From Malachius bipustulatus (taxonomy: Eukaryota; Arthropoda; Insecta; Coleoptera; Melyridae), in contig OU342637.1 of NCBI GenBank assembly GCA_910589415.1, positions 38,160,162 to 38,224,161 of the forward strand: 64,000 bases of DNA, in the 5' to 3' direction. The translations under genes and the position numbers were made by a program. The notes under the pieces are model-generated. The model saw only the letters and a program-made list of their open reading frames with translations, was not told the DNA's origin and made no database searches. This document shows positions 40,609 to 52,528 of this stretch, piece by piece (positions within the stretch are counted from its first letter, which is position 1; every line of letters begins with the position of its first letter).

Positions 40609-42690
40609 GTAGTAGTAGTATGGTGGGTTGGGGTGGTACACCCCAAGCGACTAGGCCACCGAGGGCCCTTTTCGCCATACCCGAACCATGGTGAAACTCC
40701 TACTCGAACCTCCCCGACCTTTTAATAAAGGCCAGAAGGTTGTTGTATGAGAGGAGTTTCATTTCTTCCTCTTGTAGCTCCTCAGACCCAAAGATGTTGA
40801 GCCTGAGGTTGCTGTATACCTCGCATACGCCCACATAATGGTGGGAGTCCTCGTCATCCACTCCGCATTTAGGGCAGACCGGGTCCCGAGTGACCCCCAT
40901 CACTTGCAGGTGTCTGTTCAGACTGCTGTGACCGGTGAGAACCCCGACTAGTAGTCTGAGTTCCCTCCGGTTCATTCTGGATATGCTGGTCCATCTGTCT
41001 CCGGTCGGACCAACCAGAAACAGCCTGGCCTGTCTGCAGCCTGGTGCTGTTTCCCATGTTTCCCAGTGGTTCTCTAAACCCTTGCGAGTCCATTCTTTTA
41101 TAGATTCTTTGAGAAGATTTTTGGTCAGACCCAGGACGGGCTCCGGCCCACAAAAGGTTTCCCTGGTCCCAAGCTTCGCGTATTGATCTGCTAGCTCATT
41201 GCCTGGTACACCTGAGTGTGCAGGAACCCACACGATATGCACCGATTTTCTGTCCGCCAGTCTGTTCAGCTCCTCGACACACTCCTGGACCAGTGGGGAG
41301 CTGGTTCCCTGTGTGCCCAGCGCTTTCGCGGCGGCCTGACTATCCGTGCATATGTATATCGTCCGTTCCCCGGCTTCTGTTATCTGCTCCAATCTAGCTG
41401 CTTGCAGGATAGCATAAATCTCCGCCTGGAAGACGGTTGCGGTGGACCCAAGAGGAAAGGATCTTCCCAGTTTCCGTCCAGCCAGGTAGAGTCCCGCTCC
41501 TGTGTAGCCATTTTTGTTCCTGGAGCCGTCTGTGAAACAAACTAGTCCTCCTGGTTCGAAGGCTACGTCCTTTTTTTCCCACTTTTCCTTTTCAGGAATT
41601 TGCAGGGTAAATTTCTTGTTTTCTCTGTTATTCCTTGTTTTTGAGGTAGACATAAGGTTTGAGATTGGTATCTCCACCTCGGCAACCTTGGCTATCTCTG
41701 TGTGTCCTTTATAACCTCCGCCTTTCCATAGTCCCGAATCACGCATTCTTAGGTGGGCCGCCATGGCCTCCCCTTTTATCCAAATGGGAAGCGGTGGCAG
41801 CTCCAGAATGACATTCAGGGCTGCTGTCGGGGTGGTTCTCATTGCACTTGTTATTAACAAACTGGCGAGCCGTTGGAGTTTAGCTAGCCTGTTTGCAACG
41901 GTATTGCTTGTGGTTGTTTTCCACCAGACCACCGAACCATAACTGATTCTCGGTCTGATGATGGCCGTGTATAACCAGTGCATTATCTTCGGTTTTAGCC
42001 CCCACACCTTGCCTATTGTCCCTCTTAGCTGCCATAGAGATGACACAGTTTTTGTGACTATTCTGTCAATCTGTGGCCTCCAGGTCAGCTTTTCGTCTAG
42101 TACCATTCCAAGGTATTTGGCCTCCCCACTAAGAGTTAGGAGTTTGCCAAACAGCCTGGGTGGTTTGAATCCTCTTTTTTCCCTTTTCCTTGTGAAGAGG
42201 ACCATGTCGGTTTTTCCGGGGTTGATGGTCAGCCCCGCCTCTTCACACCATTTTTCGATTATCTTACATGCACTCTGCATGCGATCGCAGACCACGCTTA
42301 GGAATTGGCCGGTTACTAGAACCAGCCCATCGTCAGCATATGCCTGTGCATACAGTCCGTCATCTGTCAGGCGCTTTAGGAGGCCGTCCATGATCAGGCA
42401 CCACAGGTGAGGTGATAGGCAGCTGCCTTGGGGGCATCCACCACTCACCGCAATGCCCACTCGAACTTCTCCCGCACCCGATGACACCTGCCTGCTTTCG
42501 ATCGCTGAAGCAATCCAGTTAATCAGGACCTGGGGGGTACCCCTGGATTGCAGCTCGGTGCATATGGTTTTTGTTCTTGCCTTGTCAAAAGCACCTTCCA
42601 CATCAAAGAAAATGGCCAAGGCCCAGTTCCCGTGATGCAGCGCTTTTTCAATTTCTCTAGTCACTGCGTGTAGGGCAGTTTCCGTGGATC
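40609..42690 (-). mobile_element. 5'-truncated RNase H-bearing LINE, complete 3' end
   Basis: The insertion is delimited exactly by a 15-bp target duplication (40594-40608 and 42691-42705). The 3' end, on the low-coordinate side, carries a short ATACTACTACTAC tail instead of poly(A), as I-type elements with simple-repeat tails do. The 5' end breaks inside the reverse transcriptase. The target was the foldback-type repeat around it. Confidence 0.9.
40700..42690 (-). CDS. LINE ORF2 fragment: reverse transcriptase, RNase H, zinc motif
   Basis: An uninterrupted frame of over 650 codons, open up to the truncation point; the ATG at 42664 is internal. In order: RT catalytic block FFDVEGAFDKA near residue 20, GGCPQGSCLSPHLW near 75-88, YADD at 109-112, then a thumb region with AKYLGMVLD. 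Next comes an RNase H domain near 380-510 (CFTDGSRNKNG, FQAEIYAILQA, CTDSQAAAKAL, WVPAHSGVPGNELAD). A C-terminal C-x2-C...H...C motif (CPKCGVDDEDSHHYVGVC) follows. A C-terminal RNase H places it in the I/Loa-type part of the Jockey superfamily. Lacking the N-terminal endonuclease, it is dead by truncation although the frame is intact, so the insertion is young. Confidence 0.9.
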
Positions 42691-42705
42691 TTTATTTTCT
42701 CAATA
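42691..42705. repeat. Target-site duplication, right copy
   Basis: Exact copy of 40594-40608. Confidence 0.85.
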
Positions 42706-43029
42706 ACTCCTTCATTATTTGGAGTTCCGATCTGAAAGTCGGCGTACTGACATGATTTATTGTTTCACATCCTGCATTTATGTCACTTGATTGCCTTCAC
42801 GCCTGCTAGTTTCGGAGATATAACCGTCAACTTTTGTTTTTATTATGCCATATTGGCGGGATAGGCCAATTAGCGGTGGGAAAGGTAAAAGATAAAGAAG
42901 ATTACACATTGCAGATTAGAAGAAAATCAACAAAATAAAGTACAGCTATAGAAGATTAAAAATAAAAAAAATTACACTTAATAAGTATTACATAGTTAAC
43001 ATAATTAACAAGTACTTAATAATATGTCG

Positions 43030-45215
43030 CACAGTGCTAAGGTATAGCACTCAAGGCTTTAATGTCTGAGGCCGACGCAGAGAATACATCGAGAGAACTC
43101 TCATAATATAGTGAGCATTGTCTGCACAATCTAAAAATGGGCGATGATTCCAGCAAGCGTGTACGAGGCGTTGGAAACGAGAACGTTGCGTGAGAGCGTG
43201 CGTTAAATTGCGGAATCTTAAAGTCCAGTCTGCCCAGCAACTGAGGGCAATCAATGCCTCCATGAACCAACTTGTGTAGGAAGAGAAGAGATGAAATTAC
43301 ACGACGGTGTTCTAAACTAGGTAGGTCAAATCTTGCTAGAAGTAGCTCTTGTGGAATGCCTCGTTGTGGATAGACAGAATCTATTCGAAAACACAGGAAC
43401 TTCAAAAACTTGCGTTGGATATTCTCCAGGGTATTAATGTGGGTTTTGTAAAGAGGGCTCCACACCTCAGATGCGTATTCAAGACGCGTACTGATAATGG
43501 TCTTAAATAAGATCAGCGTAGTTTTTGTGTCACAAAACTCCTTGGCGTGTCTGAATATAAAACCCATCAGCAATCTGCAGGCTGAAGAATATAGCTTCTC
43601 AAAGTGGGTATTAAAGGACAAGGTTGATTCAAAGACAACACCCAGATCCTTGATATCAGTGGCACGTCCTATTACGTGTGTATGAGACGACCGCGCATTT
43701 AGAAATATTTAGGGATATCAGGTTTTTGTCACACCAGTTGTAAAAAAGGTCCAATCGTTTCTGCAAATCAATTGTGTCCTCAGGGGATTTAATGACGTGG
43801 TAAATATTTATATCATCGGCATATAGCAAGCAATGGTCTCCATCTCCAAGAACCTCAACTACGTCATTTATGAAGACAAGGAACAGCAATGGACCAATGA
43901 CGGACCCCTGAGGAACGCCAGATGGAACTTCATAGACACTCGACTCGCATCCACGCAGTTCAACATACTGAGTCCTGCCCAGCAGATAGTTACCAAGAAG
44001 TGAGACTAAGCTATCGGAGCTTAGATATAAGAAGACTGTGGTTTAGGCGGTCAAATGCCCTGAAATCTGTATAGACAATATCTACCTGGAAGCCCGCAGC
44101 GAGATTTTCAGCAATCACCTGGTGAGCCACACTTAATGGTAACCGTTGACCGTCCCTTCATGAAGCGATGCTGACAGTCAGATAATTTAGTGGTAATGGA
44201 TGTTACAATGCGATTGTACAGGCAAAACTCAAAAAGCTTTGCAAAATTACATAAGATTGCGATAGGGCGATAGTTTGATACATCAGATCGACTGCCTGAC
44301 TTAAAGATGGGAACTATTTTAGAAGTTTTCCAGATGTCGGACAGACAACCGTGTTTCAGAACCAAGTTGAAGAGATGTAACAATGGATCGAGTAGAGCAT
44401 GGATGCAATCCTTGATGAGAAATGATGGAATGAGATCGACGCCCGCAGTAAGGGTGAGTTTCAGCTTTTTTACAGCCAGCAGCACATCACCCTCGTCAAA
44501 TTTGGCTGGCAAAGCAATAGTGGTTTCATTGACGATCGAGTGAGACACATATTTGGGACGATGGGTCTGATCGCCAAAGGATGCAATAAAGAAAGCACTA
44601 AAGCAATTGACGATATCGCTCGGAGAGTCGTAAATAATGTTATTATACGTACGTCATATGGGAGGAAATGGATGCCTCACACCTCTTACGATTAATGTGG
44701 GACCAAAACTTTCTAGGATCTGAGGTGATTTCTCTCTCCATGAGACTAACATAATTATGATCTGTGTGAGGTGCGGACGTCCCTTTTTACTTTTAATCTA
44801 AGTCGTCTAAAGTTGTCTAAAGACTCGCGGCATCGTTGTATACTCTATAATCTCTCCAAGATCTATATTTCTCTTTAATATCTCTAATTATACCGCGGGA
44901 GAACCACGGAGGGTATCTATTATTTGATACAGGCGAAGTTTTAGGCAAAAATTTGTCGAAAGCTTCATATAAAAGCGAGTAGAATTTGGTGAGTGCCGAA
45001 TCCAGAGAGGGGTCCCCAACAACATCGCCCCAGGAAATAGAGATCAAGTGCTGGTAAAGTGAAACATAATCCCCCCTCCTGATATTATATGACCGACGGT
45101 CGGTATCGCCTGTGAACCCAGCCCCGGGTCGATGAAGAGAACAAGCGATCTCCATATAGAGATTTGGGTGATGCAAATATAAGAAAGACACGGAATTTTG
45201 AATTGATTTAATTAT
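43030..45215 (-). pseudogene. Jockey-like non-LTR retrotransposon, decayed
   Basis: Minus-strand blocks run in order from high to low coordinates. 44817-45191 is the end of the endonuclease and the linker (GDPSLDSALTKFYSLLYEAF, PPWFSRGIIRDIKEKY). 44108-44548 is the RT start (LTLTAGVDLIPSFLIKDC, NYRPIAILCNFAKLFE). The first catalytic region is broken around 43900-44100. 43656-43889 has INDVV and LLYADDINIY. 43037-43621 is the C-terminal region (LEYASEVWSPLY, QRKFLKFLCFR, PRTRLLESS). Frame changes and stops make it inactive. The copy at 59290-61128 is from a related family and keeps the damaged part. Confidence 0.8.
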
Positions 45216-46400
45216 GGTGACGTCACATTCGTCACTTTTTTTTTACATAATTACCATCATTTTTTGAAAAAATTTAGTTTTTCTTTATTTTTTCAAAGAA
45301 CACACATTCGAGATTACCACAAAATAACGCACATTTTCTGTCTATCAACTACATCAACTCTATTTTTATTAGCTTTACGAGATACCCGTAAATGAATCGG
45401 CGTGGTGAATGAAAAGTCCACTCATTATGTGCTATCTTGGGAGAACGCGAGAACCGTAGAGATGAAGTGTGCGCACACTATAAGTCAGACGATACTCGCT
45501 CTCCGAAAAACGTTCTCCGTTTCGGTTTGATTCCGTCCGCCTGGATTTCATCGTCCGTAACGCTAATCGGGTAAGAACGTTTTCACACGATCCGGTTTGC
45601 CGCAACCACTAATTCGCGGCAATCCGAGGTAATACGGAACTTGAAGTGCACGTGAAGTGAACCACACCAATCACACCAATAACCACACTATACGCTCTCC
45701 ACTTGAGAGGCAAAATTTACTGTAAGAAGAGTAAGAAAATAAAATAAATAGGAGGCGTGCAATAATTATAGTCCTGATACGTAATAAGAGAAAACGTTGG
45801 GAAGAAAGTTAAGTTAAAAAAGGTAAACTCTTGGTAGACCCACTTTTGAGAGTCTGGATTGGTGTGGATAACTTGACCCCGAGCTTGACCCACACCTACT
45901 AGACGAACAATGATGTTGAAAGTCATAATAATTTTGCATCAACTTTAATTGGAATGAGCCGACTAGATCGTTCAGACTCGCCAACTCAAATCTATAGTAC
46001 CGAATTTCGTCCAGCTCGCGCATTGACGTCACATTCGAGGGTGCGGCTGCGCATTATAAGTTTCATGTTCTGAGACAATTCGCTTATGAGCTGCATAAAT
46101 TTGTTATTTGTGTTGTGTTTTCGTTCTAGCCTATCTTACAGCCTTATACAATAAATGTACAATGTGCAAATCTGCCACTGTCCTCAAACGACACTATTTT
46201 CTCTTTCAATTAGTATTATTAAAAACAAACCACCATCATAGCTCAAAGTTCGATAAAACACGAGCGAGGGCCGTGAAATGTTATTAACTTGAAGCGACAG
46301 TGACGTGATCAACGTTTTCTCGCGAATGACGTCAAATTCATGTCCGCAATACTCGGCGCAATAGTATACCGTTGTAGGTGTATCGTGGCTGGTAGGCCCA
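45216..46400. other. Non-coding stretch with TGACGTCA motifs
   Basis: CRE-like TGACGTCA sites occur at 45219 and 46024, with a TGACGTCAAA variant at 46328. GC-richer sequence around 45460-45660 has no coding signal that I can read. Confidence 0.35.
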
Positions 46401-46419
46401 GAGAGCTGCCATAAGCCTA

Positions 46420-47396
46420 GGCAGATGCAGAAGACTCTGCGGAAAAAGTTGGGGATTGAACCCTAAAATTACCCAGTACACTCTGGTCGTAAGACCGATT
46501 ATAACCTACGTGTCAGTGGTATAATGGACGAAGATGACGCAGCTGCAGGCGCAAAAGCTCCTGCAAAATACTCAACGGCTAGCCTGCCTGAGCATAACAG
46601 GAGCAATGAGGACAACCCCAACTGCAGCACTAGAAGTTTTACTCAATCTTCCACACATAATATGTACAAGATACAGCGAAGCAGACAATCTGCAGACTCA
46701 TGACAGGACAACCACCGGTTATACCGAGGCATTCTGGCGATCAGTCTTGGCCGATACGCCACGGTGTTTCAGACCGAGACGGGTGCTATCGAGCATTGTG
46801 CTAAAGAAATCAGAGGGCTTAACTTGACTCACACAGTAATAGCGATCTGTACTGACAGCCAAGCTGCCTTAAAGGCACTGGCCTCGCCAGTAATCACATC
46901 AAGGAACGTGATGGACTGCAGGAATGCCCTGGAGGACATATCTGACACCAACAACGTCACACTGGTATGGATAGCAGGGCACTCAGGGCTAGAGGGTAAC
47001 GAGAAGGCGGATACACTGGCCCGTAAGGAATCACAGACTGCCCCCATCGGACCAGAAAAGGCATGCGAAGAAGTTCATCAAAGAACCCTCGCACGCGGTT
47101 ACGACAAACCTACTAGGTCTCAGTCGTATCAGACTGAGGATAACGGTAGGCCTGCTCACAGGACACTGTCGACTCCGCAAACACTTAACCAGGCTCGGAG
47201 GGGAAGACGACGGCGTTTGCCGCTTCTGCCTCGAAGACGAAGAAACGGCGGAGCACGTTCTCTGCCATTGTGAAGAACTAGCTAGGTCCCGGTTACTGTG
47301 CCTAGGCGCTGAAAGACCCACGCCAGAGAGCTACATTAGGTCTCCCAACAGACTCTGGAAGTTGGTAAAACAACTAGAGCTGGAAGAGGAGCGCTG
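46420..47396 (+). pseudogene. RNase H-bearing LINE fragment, decayed
   Basis: The end of a second I/Loa-type element, on the plus strand. An RT thumb region (LACLSITGAMRTTPTAALEV) is at 46534. After a frame change come RNase H motifs at 46764-47060 (CTDSQAALKAL, WIAGHSGLEGNEKADTLA). Then a further shift leads to a C-terminal zinc motif near 47210-47270 (CRFCLEDEETAEHVLCHC) and the stop near 47396. The MRTTPTAAL block is shared with the LINE at 40700, so the two families are related. It is inactive. Confidence 0.75.
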
Positions 47397-47399
47397 ACT

Positions 47400-47985
47400 A
47401 ATAGTGAGGGCACAATAAATCTCAACAGGTCGCAGTGCACACCTACAGAAGGCCTCCCATTACAATCTACAATCGTGGTTGGGTTGGTATAACTTAGAGA
47501 TGTTATCATCCATGACGTCATGGTCATCTTACTATAAATAAACTATAACTTACAGAAATAGTTAATATATCATGAAATCTGAATATATCAACATTTAATT
47601 GAAAGGTATTCATTTCACCAACCACCAGAATACCAGTATCGTTAATATGAACAATAACCGAATAGGGTGCGGTATATATTTTAATACAGCCAAGTTAAGA
47701 ATAAGAATAGGTAATAATTATCATAATAAGTATCTAAGGGTGAGCGTACATATATTATCTATTTGATCGCGTCCCTCACAACAAACGGTTGCCAAACCGA
47801 CCAAGCATTGCATGGTTGTTCTGTCTTCAATAATAATTATTATAATCGGTTTCGATTTTCCAACTTTCTTTCGATTTGATTATATGGCACTTACCGACTT
47901 TGTATCGTAATCGTAGGTATTATAAGGTATTATAATAACAAAACCAGTGTATATTTTACAACGATAAAAAAATTTGCATTAAAAC
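47400..47985. other. Intronic/intergenic stretch, no gene seen
   Basis: AT-rich. It lies just downstream of the donor of the minus-strand exon and is presumably intron. Confidence 0.4.
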
Positions 47986-47989
47986 TTAC

Positions 47990-48222
47990 AGTCTGTCCAC
48001 GTCCAAGGGCAAATCGCTGGGGACTTGGAGAGTGGCTCGATGTGCGCAGTCGATGACTACACCGCCTCCAGAACAGGAGCACGCGCGTGGGCAACGAGAG
48101 CTCGTTCCCTCGATTTCCCACGGTTCCGCGGCGACCATCCCCAATAGCATTAGGGCAAATAGGCCACCTTGCATCTTGTGTGAGGTCTTCTTCAGATGTC
48201 TGACTAGTCCAATGACAGACAC
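47990..48222 (-). CDS. Host exon: signal peptide + LRR N-terminal cap (Slit-like)
   Basis: The only convincing host coding sequence. The minus strand shows a pyrimidine/T-rich acceptor ending AG at 48223-48224, an ATG at 48172-48174, and a consensus donor GTAAGT immediately after 47990. The coding part is 185 bases and ends two bases into a codon. It begins with a signal peptide (MQGGLFALMLLGMVAAE). Next is a cysteine cluster C-x3-C-x-C-x8-C (CPRACSCSGGGVVIDC) followed by VPSDLPLDVDRL, the N-terminal cap that opens a leucine-rich-repeat array. The CPRxCSC...DC.HR...VP..L..DV.RL pattern most resembles the first cap of Slit, the secreted axon-guidance ligand. Other secreted or membrane LRR proteins share the cap, so the gene name is tentative. 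The following LRR exons were not found in the window. Confidence 0.75.
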
Positions 48223-48224
48223 CT

Positions 48225-49650
48225 AAAAATAAAATATTTCTATTAGGCAAAATATTGAACGGATTCCACTTTGGATTCGCCAATCTACAGACTACTACAA
48301 ACTCTGCTAATTATTTATTTACAGATTTAGGTAGATTTTATACACGATTTTATACACACAATGATGTTCTTTATAATAATTACTGATGAGTGCAGGCTTT
48401 CACGGCTGCCTTCAATTGAAATAGTAAGTGATTTCGGGCTGTTTTCCCGTGGTTCAGGAAGATTTGCTCGTCTAAAACTGCGGAAAACATCAATGGCGGT
48501 TACGTGTGAGCAAGCGATGCTTCCACTCTTCGTGCTCACTGACAGCTGACCGGTCAGGGAACATGAGAAATAGTTTTACACAGCTAATTTCTTTTATGTT
48601 TCCTTATTATTTTTATGGCACCCTCCCACTTACCTCAAAATTTCCTCTAATCCCCCATGGGATACATGTCCAAATTTCGAAAAATGTACGCTATCTTGGA
48701 AATTTTTAAGAAACGCTATAACTTCGGTATGGTTGATTCACTGATTCAGGATTTGAGAGGAAACGACAAAAAACAGAAAAGTGACAATAATAGAACGCAT
48801 ACCAATAATAAATTTACAAAAATATTTTTTTTATTCAAGTTAAAAAAAATTGCCGGCATGTTATCGAAGTAAAAGTAAAAAGTAGTAGAGTAGAGAACAG
48901 AACAATAAGTAGGTACGATGACATCTTCACCTCAACTTGGAGCTGTTCCGGCAGGGAAGAGAAGGCTGCGATCGAAGAATGCGAATATACTCCTTGTGTC
49001 TTAATCACCACGAGTAATTTCCAATGAGAAGGTAAATTCTGAAACTGCTAGAGATCGAGGATGTGGAAGTAAAGAGTTCAATAAGACGCAAAGATCATAT
49101 TACACTCTGGTTGCAATGGATAAAACTGTGCTTTCACAGAATAGCCTGCATCGTGAGGACTGATGAAGAGCTTAAAAAATGTCAGCGGTACGAGTTTGAT
49201 TTGAATCACGATCTCAAATTCTTGACAACACCCAATGGGGAGAGGAACCAAGTCCAAATTCGTTCAGACCGAGGTTCAGACAGTTAAGAAGTCTGGGAGC
49301 ACAACTATCTAGCCAAAAAGTCCCCCGTTTTTGCTCGACGGCGGTGATCTCCTTCATCGTGTGCGGTGGCCGAGATCTGCTATGAATGTTAAAGTGTGTG
49401 ACGGGTATGGAGGTATGTCATGTCATATACCTCACAGCCTCCGAGTGTACCAAGTCTAAGCGTGGCAGGGTGATCATCTAGCGCCGACGGAATGTAATTG
49501 GAAAGTAGAAAATGTCAAGTGTATTCCTACAGCCACGGTGTTGCCTCAGTGCCTAATTATATCTTCTACCTTGAGTACCTTGTACGTTGCAACTGCAATG
49601 GAAGGCTGTGAAAGAATTTTTGAGTGCAGGAAAGGCGGCCTTAAATAAAT
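48225..49650. other. Intronic/intergenic stretch
   Basis: The minus-strand frame 48327-48539 and the GC-richer part near 48400-48560 might be an upstream (5' UTR) exon of the LRR gene, but no splice pair was established. The ORF at 49063-49287 has no recognised domain. Confidence 0.35.
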
Positions 49651-49654
49651 GCTC

Positions 49655-50480
49655 TAGCATGTGTGGTAAGTGCGTCAGAGAATGCAAGAATGTCATTGAT
49701 CAGGCCAAAAGTAACTTCATTAATTAGCGGAGCTTTTTGGTCTCTAGCGAAGGCGGTAGGTCAGAATTTTATGACAAGCGCCTTCATACCCCTAAGCATG
49801 TCCTGAGAGTCACAATGTGACATCATCTGAAGACAAGGCTAACGTCTTTGCAAAAAAAAGTTTTACCGTAAATTCAATTCTGGATTCTCAAAAAAAGTAT
49901 CATCCTACCACGTGTTTGAACCTGTATGGGGGACATAAAATTTAGGCAGAAGACTGTCAGGCGAATAATTTCATCTCTAGACACTAACAAGGCAGAAGGA
50001 CCTGACAATATACCGGCAATTGTCCTGAAAAAATGCGCACCAGAACTACCCCTATTCTCTGTGGGGTATTTGATATATCCTACCAGTCTGATGTCGTTAC
50101 TCAATCCTGAAAGTCTGCCCGTAAACAACCCATTCCAAAAAAAGGGAAAGAAAACTCAGATGAGGTCATGAACTCAGAAATTCTCTTTCATTTGGAGCAA
50201 GATGGAATTTTGAGTAATCACCAGTACGATATCCGGCGTAAGCGATCTACCGCCGACTTGATGACTTATCGGACTCGCCTCTGGAATTCATCCATTGAAC
50301 AGCTTGGAGAAGCGCGGGCTGTAGCCTTAGACATCTCAAAGGTGTTTGAGCTCTCTCCTCAGCTCTGTAATTACATCTGACCATGTATGGAGTTCTGCCT
50401 CTAAATACACCCTAAAGCTCCGTAACTCTATCGAAAGAAGAGCAATTCGCATCATAGGCGATAGATCTTGAAACCCTGAT
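49655..50480 (+). pseudogene. LINE reverse-transcriptase fragment with internal deletion
   Basis: The plus-strand order is the linker near 49660-49760; RT start at 49926-50171 (SSLDTNKAEGPDNIPAIVLKKCAPEL); then RRKRSTADLMTYRTRLWNSS with AVALDISKVFE at 50168-50380. It then jumps directly to the C-terminal VWSSASKYTLK and RRAIRIIGD at about 50385-50470. The whole YADD part is deleted. It is a relative of the element at 1690-4205, which has NKASGPDDVPVIVLKKCA and KQKSTGDLLTYVTELWN at the same positions. Confidence 0.75.
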
Positions 50481-51636
50481 TCTGGGTAGAGCTTTTTTTG
50501 GGCGCTGTACAAGTGGAGAACTACAGTACACCAAAGACTCCCTAAAACTGCGGTGCTTTGAATTCGGTACAGAGGGTATTGTTTTCAGTCTGGTGGACTC
50601 CTCCATCAGTTGAAACTACATTTGCTCCACACAAACTTGCCTCCGTAGCCTTCCTAGACCCAGTAGTACTAATAAGCCGCCTTCGTGGAGGTGCGAAACT
50701 AAAAAAAAAATTGTGCAGCAACAGGCCTGAGATCGTCATCCATGATGAATGAATTCCCGATGAATGAGATCGGCGATCTAGACGATTCACAGGAAAATAA
50801 GCCAACACTGCAAGAATTCTAAAGCGGTCATACAGCACCTCCGCAACAGTAGAAAACGACAGCGCAATACTACTAAGTGAGACCTGTAAAAGTTGTCGAA
50901 AAAAAGATCCAAGTAGGACTTTTACCATATTCACAAGATTTAAAATTGTCAATTTAAATTCTTCTGGTATTTCTTACCGGTTTTCCTTCTATTTCTTCCA
51001 AGTCCGAGTCAGTGCGATTAACCATGCCGAACCTATAGCGTTTCTTATAGGAACTTCCAAGATTTGGGATTTTTTTAGAAATTTAGACATGTTCCCTATG
51101 GGGGATATGAGTGGTTTTTCTAAAGTAAGTCGGGGAATGTCATAAAACATACCATAGAAGTTTTTGTACAACAAAATAAATTAGCTTTCTATTTTTTCCC
51201 TCATGCCGAGTTCTCCCCAATTAAATTTCCTATTGTTTAAGGCAAGCTCTTTGACTACAATAGTACTGTTACTGAACAGTACACATGAATGCCACTTACC
51301 GAATAGCACTCTTCTTGAGTTACAGCTCATCAAAGGAGTGTACTCTACAATACTAGTGGAATAGAAAGTGTGGCTGACTTTTTTGTTTTAAAATATTTTC
51401 AAGATGACCGCACTTCCGTAAATAGCGGAAGTTGACACCAACTTCGTTATTTTAACGATAACATCCTGTATATTATTATATGTATATTTTGATGTCTGAA
51501 AAAATTCGATAACAGGTGGTTTTCACCATTGGAATTTAGATTAAGTAGTTTATGAGTTTTAAACAAGTGGAAATCGCAATTTTCCAACTGCAAAGCAGTG
51601 TACAGCGATAACGGCTCAGAATATTTCAAAACGCCT
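50480..51636. other. Non-coding repeats
   Basis: No gene. Sequence near 51380-51460 (AAGATGACCGCACTTCC, then a CATCCTGTATAT end) resembles 52725-52915, suggesting fragments of one repeat either side of solo LTR B. Confidence 0.4.
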
Positions 51637-52458
51637 TGTAACGGGTATTTTAATTTGAATAATTCATGCGTGGATCGGTCCCCAAGTAACCCGTTACTAA
51701 GATATTTATAAATAATTTTTATTTACAAAATAACTATAATACAATAAACCAATTAATATTATCAAGGGTGATGGCGGTTTTAGGCAGCTCCTCCCACTAG
51801 ATGGGCCGGTTATAACCATCCGAGATCTCCATTGGTTTCCGGAACTGATTGACTGCAGCGCTTGGTGATAAGGAGCGGGTCGCCGCCGGCCGCTGCTGTA
51901 CCTTCAGTAACCCTTGACACCTCGCTGCTACGCGTCACCTGTTTTACTATAATTGATTCTTACGGGCCTCGAATCTCGTCCGTCTGGAGAACGGGAGGTA
52001 ACAGGCCCCGTGGGCTCTCAATACAAGCCGCACATACGAGATCTGCTAATTAATCCACGTCTCAATAAGACGTGAACCTGATAAACTGAAAATAAAGGAA
52101 AATTAATTACTGGTTCTCCGCTCAAAGCTCATTACACTCTGGGCGAGAGTTATGGGACAAGGATAGGCCGGCTCAATGCATCGGCCCCCTCGGTGCACTC
52201 AGTACATCCACCGTGGGGTGCTGGCTCCTGCAGGCTCAGTACACCTGGCAGGAGTTGAATGCTTGATGGTCAATACCCAAACAAGCACTGTTGGTTCTTC
52301 GGATGTCCACTGCTTTTATAGCCGGCGGCGGGGTGATAAGGCCCCTATCACCGCCGAAAAAACTCTCTTCTTCCTTTGAACTGATTAAATGTAATAAACT
52401 GTCTCTAATAAGAAACTAATTACAATAATTGTAAACGAAAGCCTCGCATTTCGTGACA
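51637..52458 (-). mobile_element. Solo LTR B, Gypsy-B-related, closest to LTR A
   Basis: 822 bp on the minus strand; on plus it reads TGTAACGGGT...TTTCGTGACA. The flanks GCCT (51633-51636) and GGCT (52459-52462) are similar but not identical, so the target duplication has decayed or is absent. It shares long stretches with LTR A, including the TATAAAAG region near 52312, but lacks part of the hairpin array. Confidence 0.88.
52010..52254 (-). other. Tandem hairpin array in solo LTR B
   Basis: Six hairpins; on the plus strand the loops appear as CTCARTNCA. 52010-52033: GTGGGCT / AGCCGCAC. 52056-52074: CACGT / ACGTG. 52123-52141: CAAAG / CTCTG, which pairs fully in the sense RNA with one G-U. 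52166-52186: GGCCGG / TCGGCC. 52191-52213: CGGTGCA / TCCACCG with one mismatch. 52225-52254: CTCCTGCAGG / CCTGGCAGGAG. The 52191 hairpin looks like a chimera of hairpins 2 and 5 of LTR A. Confidence 0.8.
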
Positions 52459-52528
52459 GGCTTACATATCTCTATCTTAACTTTTCATGTAGTACTTATC
52501 TTATTGTGTGCCTAGTTTAAATTTCCAT

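Noticed and set aside
48327..48539. Minus-strand frame as an upstream coding exon of the LRR gene
   Set aside because: The exon at 47990-48222 already has a start codon with a signal peptide. No donor/acceptor pair could be set for this frame, so at most it is 5' UTR.
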